The notes: generated by a model from the sequence alone, not told the origin. Positions 26,301 through 34,935 are shown, numbered from the stretch's first letter. The stretch: DNA of 64,000 nucleotides from JAGQVA01 sp033764335 (GCA_033764335.1 JANRJC010000012.1:13980-77979); one strand, 5' to 3'. Program-made: numbers and translations.

Positions 26301-29300
26301 GCCTGAGATCGGTAGATTTTTCCCCGAAATCGTACAAAGGTATCCGCCGGGTATTCTGCTCTGGCATCAAATTCTGCCAAGCTTGATTTTTTCTCCCAGG
26401 CAGGATTTAGAATTGGGGCCAGTTCTGTCCCAGTTATACCTGAAACATTGTTTACCTGATAAATCAGCCCTTCATATACCGCATAATCACCGTTTAAAAA
26501 CGATCTTTCTGCATCGTAAGCCAGAACGTTAAACTCACTATAATCCGGGGCATTCAGTTTTTTCCAGATACGCGCACCCGACGAAGGAGAAATCCCCGTA
26601 TTTTTTACGCGAGATTGATAAGCCAATTCGCCTTCTTCTACCAGTTGAGCCTCTGGATAAGAAGTAGAGAGGTTCCAGGCGGACAGGACACTACTTTCCT
26701 TATTCCAAATGTCTGTTGCGTTAACAGGATACGATCCCAGCGTATATCCATCAGCTCGAAAAAACTTAAGAAGCCCCGTCCCGGAATCCTGTACTTTGAC
26801 GTGGTTTTCAGGTGCGTATTCTTTGGTATTGTCGTAAAGGGCAATAGTGGCAGAAATATCGGTCCAGGGATTAGTAGCTCCGGTCGGGTCTGCCCCTTTA
26901 CTCGCCAAAATTGCCGTAAAATAGCGAGTAGTCGAGGACTGAACTACTTTAACCGTGGAATTAGGAGTATAAGCCGTGGAGGAACTCCAGGCATTAACCG
27001 AACTCGTTATATCTGACCAGGGGGAAGAAAGTTGGGCAGGATGATCGCCAATAGAAATTTCAGCGGCCCGGAAAAAGCGGGCATTTCCGGGGGAAATCGT
27101 AACTTTCACATCGTCCCCGACAGCATATTGAGCGGAAGCCAAATACTCGGGAACGGATGTCGAAATATTGACCCAGGGAAAGTTAAGGTTTATCGGATGA
27201 TCGCCGGTTACATTGGCCGTTGCCTTAAAAAACCGGTTCATGTTGGGGATTCCCTGAAAGATGCGTACCAGGTTTCCGGTTTGGTATTCGGTATTGTCAT
27301 TGTACAGATTTACTATAGAAACCAGACTCCAGACAGGTGCGGAATGATCGGGTTTAATATTTTGAGTTTTTGCGGTTGACAGATAGGGCAAAAAACCGCT
27401 GCCTCCGTTATATTGAATCATTTGCCCCGAATTGTACAGAGTAGCCGAATCATAAACAGCCAGAGTGGCAATTGATATCACCTGCTGCCAGAAAGGGTCG
27501 CCCGGCGTTCCCGTAGGAGCAACCAGAAAACCCATAATTTTTGCCTGATAAATCACTCCGCCATGGCGAATTCGATCGCCAAAATTATAAAATACCCCTG
27601 ATGAATAGGCAGGAATCAATGCCCAACCATTTGAAGAAGATGTGGGTTCAATTCCCGATTGAATAGCATCTGCGGTATAGAGAAAACCGAAATGGTTTAC
27701 CTCATCGCCCACCTGATAGGGATTGAGCGGATTAGCTGTCCAAACCGGAATTTCAACCCAGCTATTGGAACTGCCATCGGGTTTTACTCCTTTTGAAAGA
27801 AAAGCTGCCCGGTACAAATTTCCACTGAAAATGACATCTGTGGAGGGCGAATAGGTTTGGGTCGCCAGCCATGCCGATTTTTCCACCCATGAAGACCCCG
27901 AATTATTCGGCGAAGCATTTAACGAAAGGGAAGTGGCCTGGTAAAGTTTGTTTTGAAGAACCGAGGTTCCTCCGGACATATACAGTTGAGAAGCATTATA
28001 ATTGCTTACTTCTCCCCATAGACCTGCACTCCCATCGGGAGAAATGCCCTGATTATCGCTTGTGGCTTTATATAATTTTTCTTTAAAAACCACTTCATGA
28101 TTTGTCTTGTAATCAGTACCGGGAGAAAAACCATCTTTTTCCTTCCATCCGTTACCCGATCCCGGAGCAATTCCTTTAGAGCCTGCTCTGGCTCGGTAAA
28201 ACGAAAAATCGAACCTAACAACATCGCCAACCTTGTAAAGCTGTGCCGGGGAGGGCTGGTAATCTTCAATTTGTTGCCAGATATTAATGTCTGCACCGGA
28301 TTCAGGTTCGATATTCGAAGCAGTATCGGCGCGTAAAATAAAGGGTGAGGATTGAAAAAGGGTTATTTCCCCTTTGACAAAACTGGTTTTGTCGGTCGGA
28401 TATACCGGAGGAGTTTTCCAAGAGGAAGAAAGCGACGGCGCAATGGCATCAATGATTGTTTTTGCCTGAAAAAGCCAGTTTTCATAACTGACAAATTCGC
28501 CAGCGACATACGTTTTGGCCGGGTCAAATCCAATATTTCCCAAAGGCCCGGATTCCCAAATCTTAACCTCTACGGTGGGATTTAAATCCCACACTTTCGC
28601 GTTAGCGCGAAACTTTTCCGAGCTGTAGGAAACAATATCTCCGGACTGATAGGGCAATTCTTTAGCCGGATCTTTGGCAAGCCAGGGTTGGGGATTTTCA
28701 ATATCAATCCGACTCCAGAGGTAAGCACCCGAATCTTCCGGGGAAATACCAATAACGTCGGCATTGGCTTTATAGACAGAATCGCTATGCAGGACAAATT
28801 CCCCTTTGAGGTATTCGGCGTCAGAAGCATATACTGCTACCCCACCCCGGAGGTTGAGATCCAGGTCGCCCAGGGTTGAAAGACCCTCGTTGTCAAAAAT
28901 AAATAAGGCAACCGGAAAACGAGCATCGAGTCCGCGTTTGTGTACTTCTTCCGAATAGGGAACTACCGGGGGAACTTCTACCCCCAGCGACAATTCAAAA
29001 ATAATTTCGCCGAGGGTTTCTTCAGAACCCGGTGTTTCAGAGGGAAATACAATATCCGTCAAAATATCAACGGTGCGATTTTCTACCGTTATCCATTCTT
29101 TTTCCCCGGTCAGGTAAATTTTTACATTATTGCCCAGTTCGCTTTTTATTCGGGAACGACCGTATTTGGATACGGTTTCGGCCATGTTCCGGAACTGAAA
29201 TACCAACCGGACCGTTCGAGTTCCTTCTCCCAACAAAAGCATCGGAGAAGCGATAGCAAATCCCACCTCTGCAAAGGGCATTTTTTCGCTGCCCATCAAT

Positions 29301-30529
29301 TCCCAAGTGGGGAAATCTTTAGGTAGTTCTTCGCCTTTACCGTCGGCAGAATCGGCATCCGCCGCGGCATATATATTTTCCACGGAAAAGTCAGTCAGTG
29401 CTATGCCGGGGTCTGTTGAAGCATCGGGAGCCGGTTCAAAGATTTTGTTGAGGAATAAGGTACGCAACCCGACCTCAGGATCAATGATTGCACGGTTTAC
29501 AACAATTTCTTCATTTGCCGCATAAATCCGGTCCGCACCACTTCCATCCGGGCCGGCATCAAAAGTAGTATCAAGGGTAATAAGATGGTTTTCGAAATTA
29601 TTGGCCAGGGAAAGAATAATATGCACCTCATCGGGATCTTCCGGGCGGTTTTTCAGTTGAAGGATTTCCTTATAATAAAAATCGAGATGCCTTTTGGTGA
29701 GGCTGTTCATGTGGTTCCGGGCAATTTTCATCAGGTTGAGAAAAGCCAGGAAAAGCGCTATATGGGGTTCATGCTCCGGATACGAGGTGAAAGTTTCTTC
29801 CAAAAACTCGGGAGCCTGTTTTACGAGTGAAATCATCGCCTCGTAGAACCCTCGAAACAAGTTTTCGAGTTTTACGGTTTCCCGATAAATTTGCCTTTTG
29901 GTCTCCGGAATTCCCCAGAGAAATGGTTTTTCTTCCAGTGGAAAATCACCGTTGGGCCAGGCCCGGGTCAGGCGGTCGGTATTAATGTCCGGAAGTCCAG
30001 CTTCCTTAAGAGGCAGGCCGATACTCTTGGCTTCTTTCAGCCAAAGTAAAGTTGCGGCAAAAGAATAGTCGAGTTTTGAATGAATCAGCCGATCCAGTTT
30101 TTTATGGAGACTGAGCGTGGGAATTGATTTTTGGTACCAGAGAAACAGCTTGTCTGCCATCTCAAAGAGAGTTACTAGCATTCCGGCAAATGCCGCTGCG
30201 CTATTTTCCGGCTGACCGATTGCTTTTTCTGCATCGGAGACAAATTGCTCAAATTTCTTTTTATAAGGATCAACCGAAGTTTCCGCAACCATGGAAACCA
30301 ACGTGCTGATATCATTTTCGATAAAAGTCACCCAGTCCCCATCGGGCTGGTTTTGTTGATTGTAAAACCGAACCAGCCGGGCATATTTACGGGCATATAA
30401 CAGCCAGTCCTGGATTTCTCTTTCGTCAACCCTCACAAAATCCGGCCCCAGGGCTTCCAGCAGGCGCTGATTCTGGCTGGTACCGTCTCTCCGGAGGGGG
30501 TTTCTATATGTAGTGCAGTCCTGGTTCAT
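23360..30529 (-). CDS. Giant baseplate J-like protein (Afp11-like) with carbohydrate-binding-type repeat insertion
   Basis: 2389 residues, more than twice the usual size for Afp11/Pvc11. The N-terminal ~550 residues and C-terminal ~700 look like a normal baseplate wedge protein; the C-terminus carries the baseplate J hallmark (HFYTRVSERLRHKNRGITIWDYE, then LEQFPDIHRAKCINHG). Between residues ~562 and ~1660 lies an insertion of about 23 tandem ~48-aa units with the pattern Y-x-x-G-x-x-V, then Y-x-A, then G-x-x-P and W, similar to CBM5/12 (ChtBD3) chitin-binding modules. The wedge encircles the spike, so these units would ring the target-facing end. No signal peptide. Baseplate identity is firm; glycan binding is inferred. 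Confidence 0.87.
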   Translation of the reverse strand: MNQDCTTYRNPLRRDGTSQNQRLLEALGPDFVRVDEREIQDWLLYARKYARLVRFYNQQNQPDGDWVTFIENDISTLVSMVAETSVDPYKKKFEQFVSDAEKAIGQPENSAAAFAGMLVTLFEMADKLFLWYQKSIPTLSLHKKLDRLIHSKLDYSFAATLLWLKEAKSIGLPLKEAGLPDINTDRLTRAWPNGDFPLEEKPFLWGIPETKRQIYRETVKLENLFRGFYEAMISLVKQAPEFLEETFTSYPEHEPHIALFLAFLNLMKIARNHMNSLTKRHLDFYYKEILQLKNRPEDPDEVHIILSLANNFENHLITLDTTFDAGPDGSGADRIYAANEEIVVNRAIIDPEVGLRTLFLNKIFEPAPDASTDPGIALTDFSVENIYAAADADSADGKGEELPKDFPTWELMGSEKMPFAEVGFAIASPMLLLGEGTRTVRLVFQFRNMAETVSKYGRSRIKSELGNNVKIYLTGEKEWITVENRTVDILTDIVFPSETPGSEETLGEIIFELSLGVEVPPVVPYSEEVHKRGLDARFPVALFIFDNEGLSTLGDLDLNLRGGVAVYASDAEYLKGEFVLHSDSVYKANADVIGISPEDSGAYLWSRIDIENPQPWLAKDPAKELPYQSGDIVSYSSEKFRANAKVWDLNPTVEVKIWESGPLGNIGFDPAKTYVAGEFVSYENWLFQAKTIIDAIAPSLSSSWKTPPVYPTDKTSFVKGEITLFQSSPFILRADTASNIEPESGADINIWQQIEDYQPSPAQLYKVGDVVRFDFSFYRARAGSKGIAPGSGNGWKEKDGFSPGTDYKTNHEVVFKEKLYKATSDNQGISPDGSAGLWGEVSNYNASQLYMSGGTSVLQNKLYQATSLSLNASPNNSGSSWVEKSAWLATQTYSPSTDVIFSGNLYRAAFLSKGVKPDGSSNSWVEIPVWTANPLNPYQVGDEVNHFGFLYTADAIQSGIEPTSSSNGWALIPAYSSGVFYNFGDRIRHGGVIYQAKIMGFLVAPTGTPGDPFWQQVISIATLAVYDSATLYNSGQMIQYNGGSGFLPYLSTAKTQNIKPDHSAPVWSLVSIVNLYNDNTEYQTGNLVRIFQGIPNMNRFFKATANVTGDHPINLNFPWVNISTSVPEYLASAQYAVGDDVKVTISPGNARFFRAAEISIGDHPAQLSSPWSDITSSVNAWSSSTAYTPNSTVKVVQSSTTRYFTAILASKGADPTGATNPWTDISATIALYDNTKEYAPENHVKVQDSGTGLLKFFRADGYTLGSYPVNATDIWNKESSVLSAWNLSTSYPEAQLVEEGELAYQSRVKNTGISPSSGARIWKKLNAPDYSEFNVLAYDAERSFLNGDYAVYEGLIYQVNNVSGITGTELAPILNPAWEKKSSLAEFDARAEYPADTFVRFRGKIYRSQALTRGVPPNSGLLVWEKIDMTAIEEYTSAQVYSPGDYVFSGGVVFRANAGIAGTNPPTLDPEDEPWKRIGSFASAKDYFPGDHVWIGGSVYRCELPVSGTKPGSGTAWVEVLDIPDYDSTFVYEAGTVVYFFEKYYLATAPTTGDQPGQNFSLWEETTRINSFNGIERFLPGEYVRYGRNIYRALTTVVGDDPENSPELWQIIGAIPVYNSEKTYFQYSHVLSAGKVYVAMKNTQGLSPESDTTQSVWRPVLYSYPYKFFRNPEIYKFEVSVNVTGIQNLILENDEGTIAPGKPFFPFGSAPKVGGNFYIGSYEVFSKAPSNVNIQLEWGDLPILGNVLDFKAHYANYADSLFDEDDPKRLSVADKGDTSSSPVGSNSHFQAGINLLLSGNWRTFGEVNSPITDPAVPIELFPSTVSTPTQTDQLRNFHSVSMDFPVVFDRLNFKRDPNLAPFTAFRNGMSRGFLQFRLLKDFFHADFPRFVAKAAIKQKVESFPNAPYTPLVNRITLNYSASETLNFSVKSSADFSTRVERFFHIHPFGHAEFFPVKETPSDQVFTSPLLVPIFETKILNPEDTIPPTAEQQYVDATGNLFIGLRNLDLPQNLSILFQVTEGSENPAHAGQRMVWSYLSYNRWKYFDPSQILGDTTRHLLTSGIIKFSLPKDMTDQNTLLPGGGLFWIRGSVVNYADGIAKGLKVLPQALLAGYRKQPENDPKHLATVLPAGSITDLIIRQSAISEVSQPFSSFGGRLAETDEHFYTRVSERLRHKNRGITIWDYERLVLEQFPDIHRAKCINHGKPGNELVAGNVHLVVIPNLQNKNAANRLKPVVSVNRRNEIRDFLKTRVSDFAEVVVQSPVYEEIRLKAEVKFARGKDIGFYSAQILKDVIRFMAPWLYDTAAELSFTNEITPAALLNFIDEQQYVDYVRNFRLEYRRDENSLWEKVTGEKITASIASAVLVPAPENLHEIHPIEEEKCQITTSF
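25550..28845 (-). repeat. About 23 tandem CBM5/12-like modules inserted in the baseplate J gene
   Basis: Each unit is about 44-52 residues and follows Y-x-x-G-D-x-V ... L/F-Y-R-A ... G-x-x-P ... W. Examples are LYKVGDVVRFDFSFYRA, PYQVGDEVNHFGFLYTA and DYFPGDHVWIGGSVYRC. The aromatic positions are conserved in most units, while the DNA has diverged. Units 11-15 are longer and carry an extra loop before the FFRA/FFKA motif, suggesting a sub-block expanded by its own duplications. Confidence 0.82.
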
Positions 30530-30554
30530 AGTTTTTTTTTGTTCCGGTTATGCT

Positions 30555-30974
30555 TTAAGGAGTTTCATTAGGAATTTGGCTTCCTTCTTCGAGGTAATAA
30601 GGGAAAACAAAATTGGTTCGGGTATTAGTCCCCGCAACGGTGTATTCAATAAATATCCGGACAAGGCCTTCTTCCTGTACCGGTTCAAGGCGTACATCAT
30701 CGAGAATCACCCGAGATTCAAACAGCAGAATAGCCGTTTGGATAACATCCTTCATATAAGCTTGGAGAGTAGTATCCAACGGTTCAAACAAAAGTTTTTC
30801 CATTCCTGCACCGAAGTCGGGACGCATTACCCTTTCACCGATTCCGGTTGTGAGAATAATTTCAATACTACTTTGGATGTCGTCTTTACCGGTGAGCATT
30901 TTCACCCCTCCGGTAGCCTTGTCGAATGTGGGGGGAAATGCCCACCCTCTGCCTATAAAATCGTAATCAGCCAT
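30555..30974 (-). CDS. gp25-like baseplate protein (Afp9-like)
   Basis: 139 residues from the ATG at 30974 (MADYDFIGRGWAFPP); an earlier ATG at 30989 would overlap the PAAR gene. The sequence contains the GPW/gp25 core: a DIQSSIEIILTT helix, GERVMRPDFGAGM, and FESRVILDDVRLEP. gp25-family proteins join the sheath to the inner baseplate and are obligatory in contractile injection systems. The gene sits 4 bases after the PAAR gene and 25 bases before the baseplate J gene. Confidence 0.93.
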   Translation of the reverse strand: MADYDFIGRGWAFPPTFDKATGGVKMLTGKDDIQSSIEIILTTGIGERVMRPDFGAGMEKLLFEPLDTTLQAYMKDVIQTAILLFESRVILDDVRLEPVQEEGLVRIFIEYTVAGTNTRTNFVFPYYLEEGSQIPNETP

Positions 30975-30978
30975 AAGA

Positions 30979-31272
30979 TTATCCTCCAATCATTACCGTA
31001 AATTCTCCCAGAATAATAGACCCTCCATGTGCAGTGCTGTCGCCCATTCGTGCGGCGGGTTTGCCCCCGATCATGACCGTAGCCGACCCTTTGACAATAG
31101 AATCCGGAGGGCCTGAACACGTGACCATGTCTCCGACTACCGCAGCCGGCTTGCCGGCGATTAAGACCGTAGGAATACCCGGCCCGGTAATAGGGCCTCC
31201 TACGTGGGGTTTGCCAGGGGGGTCCACCATCGGGCAAACGTGCATATCGTTGAGTCTTGCTGCGGGAGGCAT
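30979..31272 (-). CDS. PAAR-domain spike tip protein (Afp10-like)
   Basis: 97 residues, all of it a PAAR domain: MPPAARLNDMHVCP, GGPITGPGIPTVLIAGKPAAVVGDMVTC, and a repeated VMIGGKPAARMGDST block. The metal-binding Cys and His residues expected in PAAR proteins are visible. PAAR proteins form the sharp tip on the VgrG-like spike trimer and may carry effectors; no extra domain is attached here. Its start codon is directly preceded by a 7-bp tandem repeat that also contains the end of the spike gene. Confidence 0.93.
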   Translation of the reverse strand: MPPAARLNDMHVCPMVDPPGKPHVGGPITGPGIPTVLIAGKPAAVVGDMVTCSGPPDSIVKGSATVMIGGKPAARMGDSTAHGGSIILGEFTVMIGG

Positions 31273-31274
31273 TC

Positions 31275-31298
31275 TTAATGGTTAATGGTTAATGGTTA
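31275..31298 (-). repeat. Three-and-a-bit copies of a 7-bp tandem repeat between spike and PAAR genes
   Basis: On the plus strand TTAATGG occurs three times in a row (31275-31281, 31282-31288, 31289-31295), followed by a partial copy. The array includes the stop codon of the spike gene and fills the ribosome-binding region of the PAAR gene, whose ATG is at 31270-31272. Confidence 0.9.
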
Positions 31299-33047
31299 AT
31301 TGATTTTTACCAGGGAGCCTTTGATGGTGGCGATGGCGCTGGTGCTTAGCTCGGCACCGGCGCTGCCGGTGGCTTTTAGCTGAGCTCCGCCCTTGAGTTC
31401 CATATTCGCGCTGCTTTCTGCTTTAAGATTAGCTCCTGCCTTGAGGATCACATCTTTAGCACTTTCCAATGTGATTCCGGCTTTATCCAAAGTGAGGGTA
31501 TTGCCGTTTTTGTCTTTAATGACAATAGAACCGGCTTTATCGTCAATCACCAGGCTCTGTCCGCCGGGGGTTTCCATCGTGATGGATTTATCTTCATCAT
31601 TAAAAACCAGTTTCATCTTGGCACGAGTGTAAAAACCTTTTTCATGGTTGGTATCTTTTACCTTCACCGGTGCGGGATTTTTGCTGCTGTGAAGTTGTCC
31701 TAAAATCACGGGGTTGCGGGGGTCGTCGTTGAGAAAACCCAGTACCACCTCATCATTGATTTCCGGACGAAAAAAACTACCCCTCTCTTTTCCGGCATCC
31801 AGGCAGGCCACCCGTGCCCATAAACCTTCTCCGGTAGGATCAATCGTAGGAATAATCACCCGAACCCGATCTTCCCCATCCGGATCTTTTTCCAATTTGG
31901 TAACGATGCCGATCGTCAGGCCGTGAATCGCGGGTAACAACCCCGATGCGGGAGTGCTGACAATATTGTCAAATTGCTCATGAAACCAGTTGGGATCCAT
32001 CCCGAAACTCACATCGGTTTCCCAGTTCATATTGTCAAACTCGTGCCGCACGCCGGATACATAGGCTTTTCCGTTAAATCTTTTTCCCAAACCGCCGAGT
32101 TCGATCGTATCGCCGGGTTTGATTTTGTCATACCCCTGAAATCGCACCCTTCCGCGAATTTTAGCCAGTTGGCTTTTTTGAAATTGCGCATTGGCCCACT
32201 CCTGAAGCTCGACATCTTTCAACTGTCCGCCATGCATGACCGGGTATTTTTTAATGCCCAGGGTCTGGGATAGTTTGTCGGAGGTCTGATCACCCGGAGA
32301 CAGGTTCGAGGGTTTTGTGCCTTTGACAGACACGATTTTTTGTTTGGCGGAATCCCAGGAGGTTGCTTCAACGCCCCCATACTGATAGCGGGCATCCATT
32401 TCCGCTTCAAAACTCAGAATCGTTGCCCCATAAAGAGCCGAGACCGCCGGATTGCCGAGTTGGGGTTTTTTGACGGATACCTTGCCATCTTCCGTAAATA
32501 CCAGGAGACCATTGGCTTCGGCGCGACTCAGCACAAAATCCCAGTCCGTGGCATAATACTGAACCATTTCCGGATGAGTAACTTTGGTACCTTCAACCGA
32601 TGCCTGCAATCCATTTTGGGAAATAAGCGATTTAATAATGTCGCTGTCTTTCTTTTTATGGAAATAAGCATTTTTCCTACCAACCGTCATTTTAACCGCT
32701 TTATCCCGACAGGTAATACGAAGGACAGAGGGGCGACCCGGGTTTATTTTGATGGAGTGATGCGTGATAATGCCTTTAAAAACCGTCTTATTTTGGGAAT
32801 GATAGCCAAATTGGACTTCAACCTCGGCTCCGGGAATAAAATCGGAAGAACTGCTAATTTTAAAATCCTCTTCGGAGGGGTCTCCATCATAAAGAAGAAT
32901 ATCTGCCATCGAAATACGGTTTACCGCACGGGTAACCACTACTGACATGACCTGATATTCAGGATTAATATCCTTACCATTCAGCCGGACGACAAATGTA
33001 GGCGTATCCGGGGTGACGTTTGTATGGATGGTTCGTGGAAAAGTCAT
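31296..33047 (-). CDS. VgrG-like spike protein (Afp8-like)
   Basis: 583 residues. The N-terminal ~350 residues match the gp27/late control D part (VVVTRAVNRISMADILLYDG, FKGIITHHSIKI, YYATDWDFVLSRAEANGL). An OB-fold of the gp5 type follows (PAIHGLTIGIVTKLEKDPDGEDRVRVIIP, then GFLNDDPRNPVILGQL). The C-terminus is a short beta-helix (SIVIKDKNGNTLTLDKAGI, then ANMELKGGAQLKATGSAG). This trimer is the central spike that supports the PAAR tip. The start overlaps the LysM gene stop by 4 bases. No effector extension is present. Confidence 0.94.
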   Translation of the reverse strand: MTFPRTIHTNVTPDTPTFVVRLNGKDINPEYQVMSVVVTRAVNRISMADILLYDGDPSEEDFKISSSSDFIPGAEVEVQFGYHSQNKTVFKGIITHHSIKINPGRPSVLRITCRDKAVKMTVGRKNAYFHKKKDSDIIKSLISQNGLQASVEGTKVTHPEMVQYYATDWDFVLSRAEANGLLVFTEDGKVSVKKPQLGNPAVSALYGATILSFEAEMDARYQYGGVEATSWDSAKQKIVSVKGTKPSNLSPGDQTSDKLSQTLGIKKYPVMHGGQLKDVELQEWANAQFQKSQLAKIRGRVRFQGYDKIKPGDTIELGGLGKRFNGKAYVSGVRHEFDNMNWETDVSFGMDPNWFHEQFDNIVSTPASGLLPAIHGLTIGIVTKLEKDPDGEDRVRVIIPTIDPTGEGLWARVACLDAGKERGSFFRPEINDEVVLGFLNDDPRNPVILGQLHSSKNPAPVKVKDTNHEKGFYTRAKMKLVFNDEDKSITMETPGGQSLVIDDKAGSIVIKDKNGNTLTLDKAGITLESAKDVILKAGANLKAESSANMELKGGAQLKATGSAGAELSTSAIATIKGSLVKIN

Positions 33048-33799
33048 TCGTTTTCGTTTCTAAGGGGTGGGAATTGTAGTTCCTGCCCGGTTTTGAGTCT
33101 GCGAAAATGTTTCAGCCGGTTGTGACGGGCTAGTTGCAAATAGTAAGAAGGATCATTGTAAATGGTATCGGCCATTAACGGGAGGTTTTGGTTTTCCCCG
33201 GCAATCCGGATATGCGTGAGGTCCGGAGAACTCAGCCGTCTTTCACGCTCCAGGAGGCCATCATCCATGCTTTTGGTGAAAGTGGCCTTGATTTTTGCGC
33301 GAAGAGGTTTACCGTCCGGTTTAAAGAGGGTATAATTAACGTCTGCGGATTTGAGTACGCAATGGGCAACCAGTACTCCCCAAGTCAAAATCAGGTATAG
33401 GGGGCGATGGGTTTTTCCTTCTACGACATAACAAACATCCAGAAATTGTTTAACCTTTTCCTCAACCTTGATCGGCTTAAATATCTTATCAGAACCCGGC
33501 AAGGCAGCACCTACGCCTAATCCATTTCCGGAATTAGACGCACCTGTACCATCAATCAGAAATTCAAACTGAAAGTCCTGCGGCCCGATACTATTAAATA
33601 CATGACGGCGGCTATCATTTCCCGGTTCCTGCCGGGGAGTGAAGTTGATCTGAATCTTTTCAGAATAAGAATTCGGGTTAAACATTACCTCAAAGGACTT
33701 GGCAGGGCTGTTGCGCGGGGTCCTTTTAGAGGAGTTAAATGCCTCGATCTTAAACTTTTTCAGTTCACCGCTGGTGACTCCGGGTATTTCTGGCAACAT
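33044..33799 (-). CDS. LysM-type baseplate hub protein (Afp7-like)
   Basis: 251 residues. The N-terminal part (EVMFNPNSYSEKIQINFT, then FLIDGTGASNSG) and the C-terminal short LysM-like tail (DPSYYLQLARHNRLKHFRRLKTGQELQFPP) match the eCIS protein equivalent to Afp7 and phage gp53, which links tube and spike. LysM here is a structural module rather than evidence of peptidoglycan hydrolysis. The gene lies 2 bases after the DUF5908 stop and overlaps the spike gene by 4. Confidence 0.9.
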   Translation of the reverse strand: MLPEIPGVTSGELKKFKIEAFNSSKRTPRNSPAKSFEVMFNPNSYSEKIQINFTPRQEPGNDSRRHVFNSIGPQDFQFEFLIDGTGASNSGNGLGVGAALPGSDKIFKPIKVEEKVKQFLDVCYVVEGKTHRPLYLILTWGVLVAHCVLKSADVNYTLFKPDGKPLRAKIKATFTKSMDDGLLERERRLSSPDLTHIRIAGENQNLPLMADTIYNDPSYYLQLARHNRLKHFRRLKTGQELQFPPLRNENE

Positions 33800-33801
33800 G
33801 G

Positions 33802-33981
33802 CTATCGTTCATTTTTCTTTTCCAACATCTCCTGTACAATTTCCAGCAACAACCGCTTGTCTTCAATCGTGCGAATAACATTTTCCGAAGCCGAAGTTTC
33901 GGGAGGGGTGGAATCCTGCGCGTTTTGCAATTCAGGCGCCACAACGGCTTTAATTACTAACTCTCTGATTTCCAATGGCAT
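33802..33981 (-). CDS. Small DUF5908 protein (Afp6-like)
   Basis: 59 residues, ATG at 33979-33981 and TAG at 33802-33804. It begins MPLEIRELVIKAVVAPE, the diagnostic start of DUF5908, and ends in a charged helix (LLLEIVQEMLEKKNER). A small gene of this family regularly sits between the second tube gene and the LysM gene in eCIS operons. Gaps to both neighbours are 2 bases. Its function is not established; a tube-baseplate connector or chaperone role is possible. Confidence 0.88.
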   Translation of the reverse strand: MPLEIRELVIKAVVAPELQNAQDSTPPETSASENVIRTIEDKRLLLEIVQEMLEKKNER

Positions 33982-33983
33982 AA

Positions 33984-34442
33984 CTAAAATACTAAGCGGA
34001 TATTTTTAAAATATTGATAACTCAGCGTCATTGTTTCGATCACAACCGAACTTTGTTCTGCATTAAATGCCGAGACCTCCCAACGTTTGGGAATGGCATT
34101 TACCACATACCAGGAAGCGATGGGAACATGTTTGTCGTTCAGCAACGATACCATCACATTCACCGGCTGGAAGTGAAAAAACTCAATGGCATTCCTTGCC
34201 CAGTTGAATACTCCTGAAGAAACCGGGGCAATTCCTCTTTTCAGCGTCAGATCCGAGTACCTTGTACGGGTAGGAAGCTGGTGTGTAAAGCGGTTTTCGC
34301 CGCCCTCCACATAAGATTCGGTTTCCATGTCAACCGAAAGTCCGGAAACTTCCTGAAACATGATGTCTCCCGGTGCCGAAGGCACTAGTTGAAAGACCAC
34401 TGAAAAATGGAACCCTACGGGGGGATATTCTCCTAAAGCCAT
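33984..34442 (-). CDS. Inner tube protein, gp19-like (Afp5-like)
   Basis: 152 residues with the T4 gp19-like tube fold: an opening PPVGFHFSVVF, FQEVSGLSVDMETE, LTLKRGI, and VVNAIPKRWEVSAFNA near the end. It is the second of two adjacent tube genes. In Afp-type particles one tube paralogue (Afp5) starts the tube on the baseplate while the other forms the bulk; the position next to DUF5908 suggests this is the initiator. That distinction is from gene order, not sequence. Confidence 0.92.
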   Translation of the reverse strand: MALGEYPPVGFHFSVVFQLVPSAPGDIMFQEVSGLSVDMETESYVEGGENRFTHQLPTRTRYSDLTLKRGIAPVSSGVFNWARNAIEFFHFQPVNVMVSLLNDKHVPIASWYVVNAIPKRWEVSAFNAEQSSVVIETMTLSYQYFKNIRLVF

Positions 34443-34444
34443 CG

Positions 34445-34876
34445 CTAGCCGTTTTGAATGCTCAGACCTTCATGCGCGATTTCGATACTCTCTATGGCCA
34501 CCTCATTTCCATCGGATTTCAGATCGGTGGATTGAACTTTGATCGGCCAAGCGTTTTTCACTTTCCAAACGACAACCGGTTCGTGGGTTTCGTTGAGCAG
34601 ACTGATGGTCAGATCTCGGCGCTCAATGGTATTGAGTGCTACGGTATTCCACCAATTGAAATACTCGTTATCACCGGCAAAAGTGCCGCGCTTAAGGGTG
34701 ATATTACCGTATTTCTGCATACCCGGCATTTTGGTTTTAAAATACTCGGGACTTGCTCCGTGACGGTACTCTATCACTTCCGTTTCGACATCTAAACCGG
34801 ATACTTCCGTAAAGCCGATGTTTGTTCCACCCCATTCTACTTGAAAATGAAACTTTGGTAATGGATAATTTGCCAT
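34445..34876 (-). CDS. Main inner tube protein, gp19-like (Afp1-like)
   Basis: 143 residues starting MANYPLPKFHFQVEW, then TEVSGLDVETEVIEYRHG, KYGNITLKRGTF and VKNAWPIKVQSTDL. These are the standard landmarks of the eCIS/T4 gp19 tube family, and it is a clear paralogue of the next gene. It probably forms most of the hollow tube that is propelled out on sheath contraction. The 60 bases separating it from the upstream sheath gene are AT-rich and without another reading frame, and could hold a promoter or processing site. Confidence 0.93.
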   Translation of the reverse strand: MANYPLPKFHFQVEWGGTNIGFTEVSGLDVETEVIEYRHGASPEYFKTKMPGMQKYGNITLKRGTFAGDNEYFNWWNTVALNTIERRDLTISLLNETHEPVVVWKVKNAWPIKVQSTDLKSDGNEVAIESIEIAHEGLSIQNG

Positions 34877-34935
34877 AATTATTCTGATTTTTGATATAAT
34901 GATAATTTAAACTAAAAATCTCATCTTGTTGATTA

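Noticed and set aside
33044..33799. Peptidoglycan hydrolase, based on LysM
   Set aside because: There is no catalytic domain; the LysM-like tail is the normal end of the Afp7-type hub protein.
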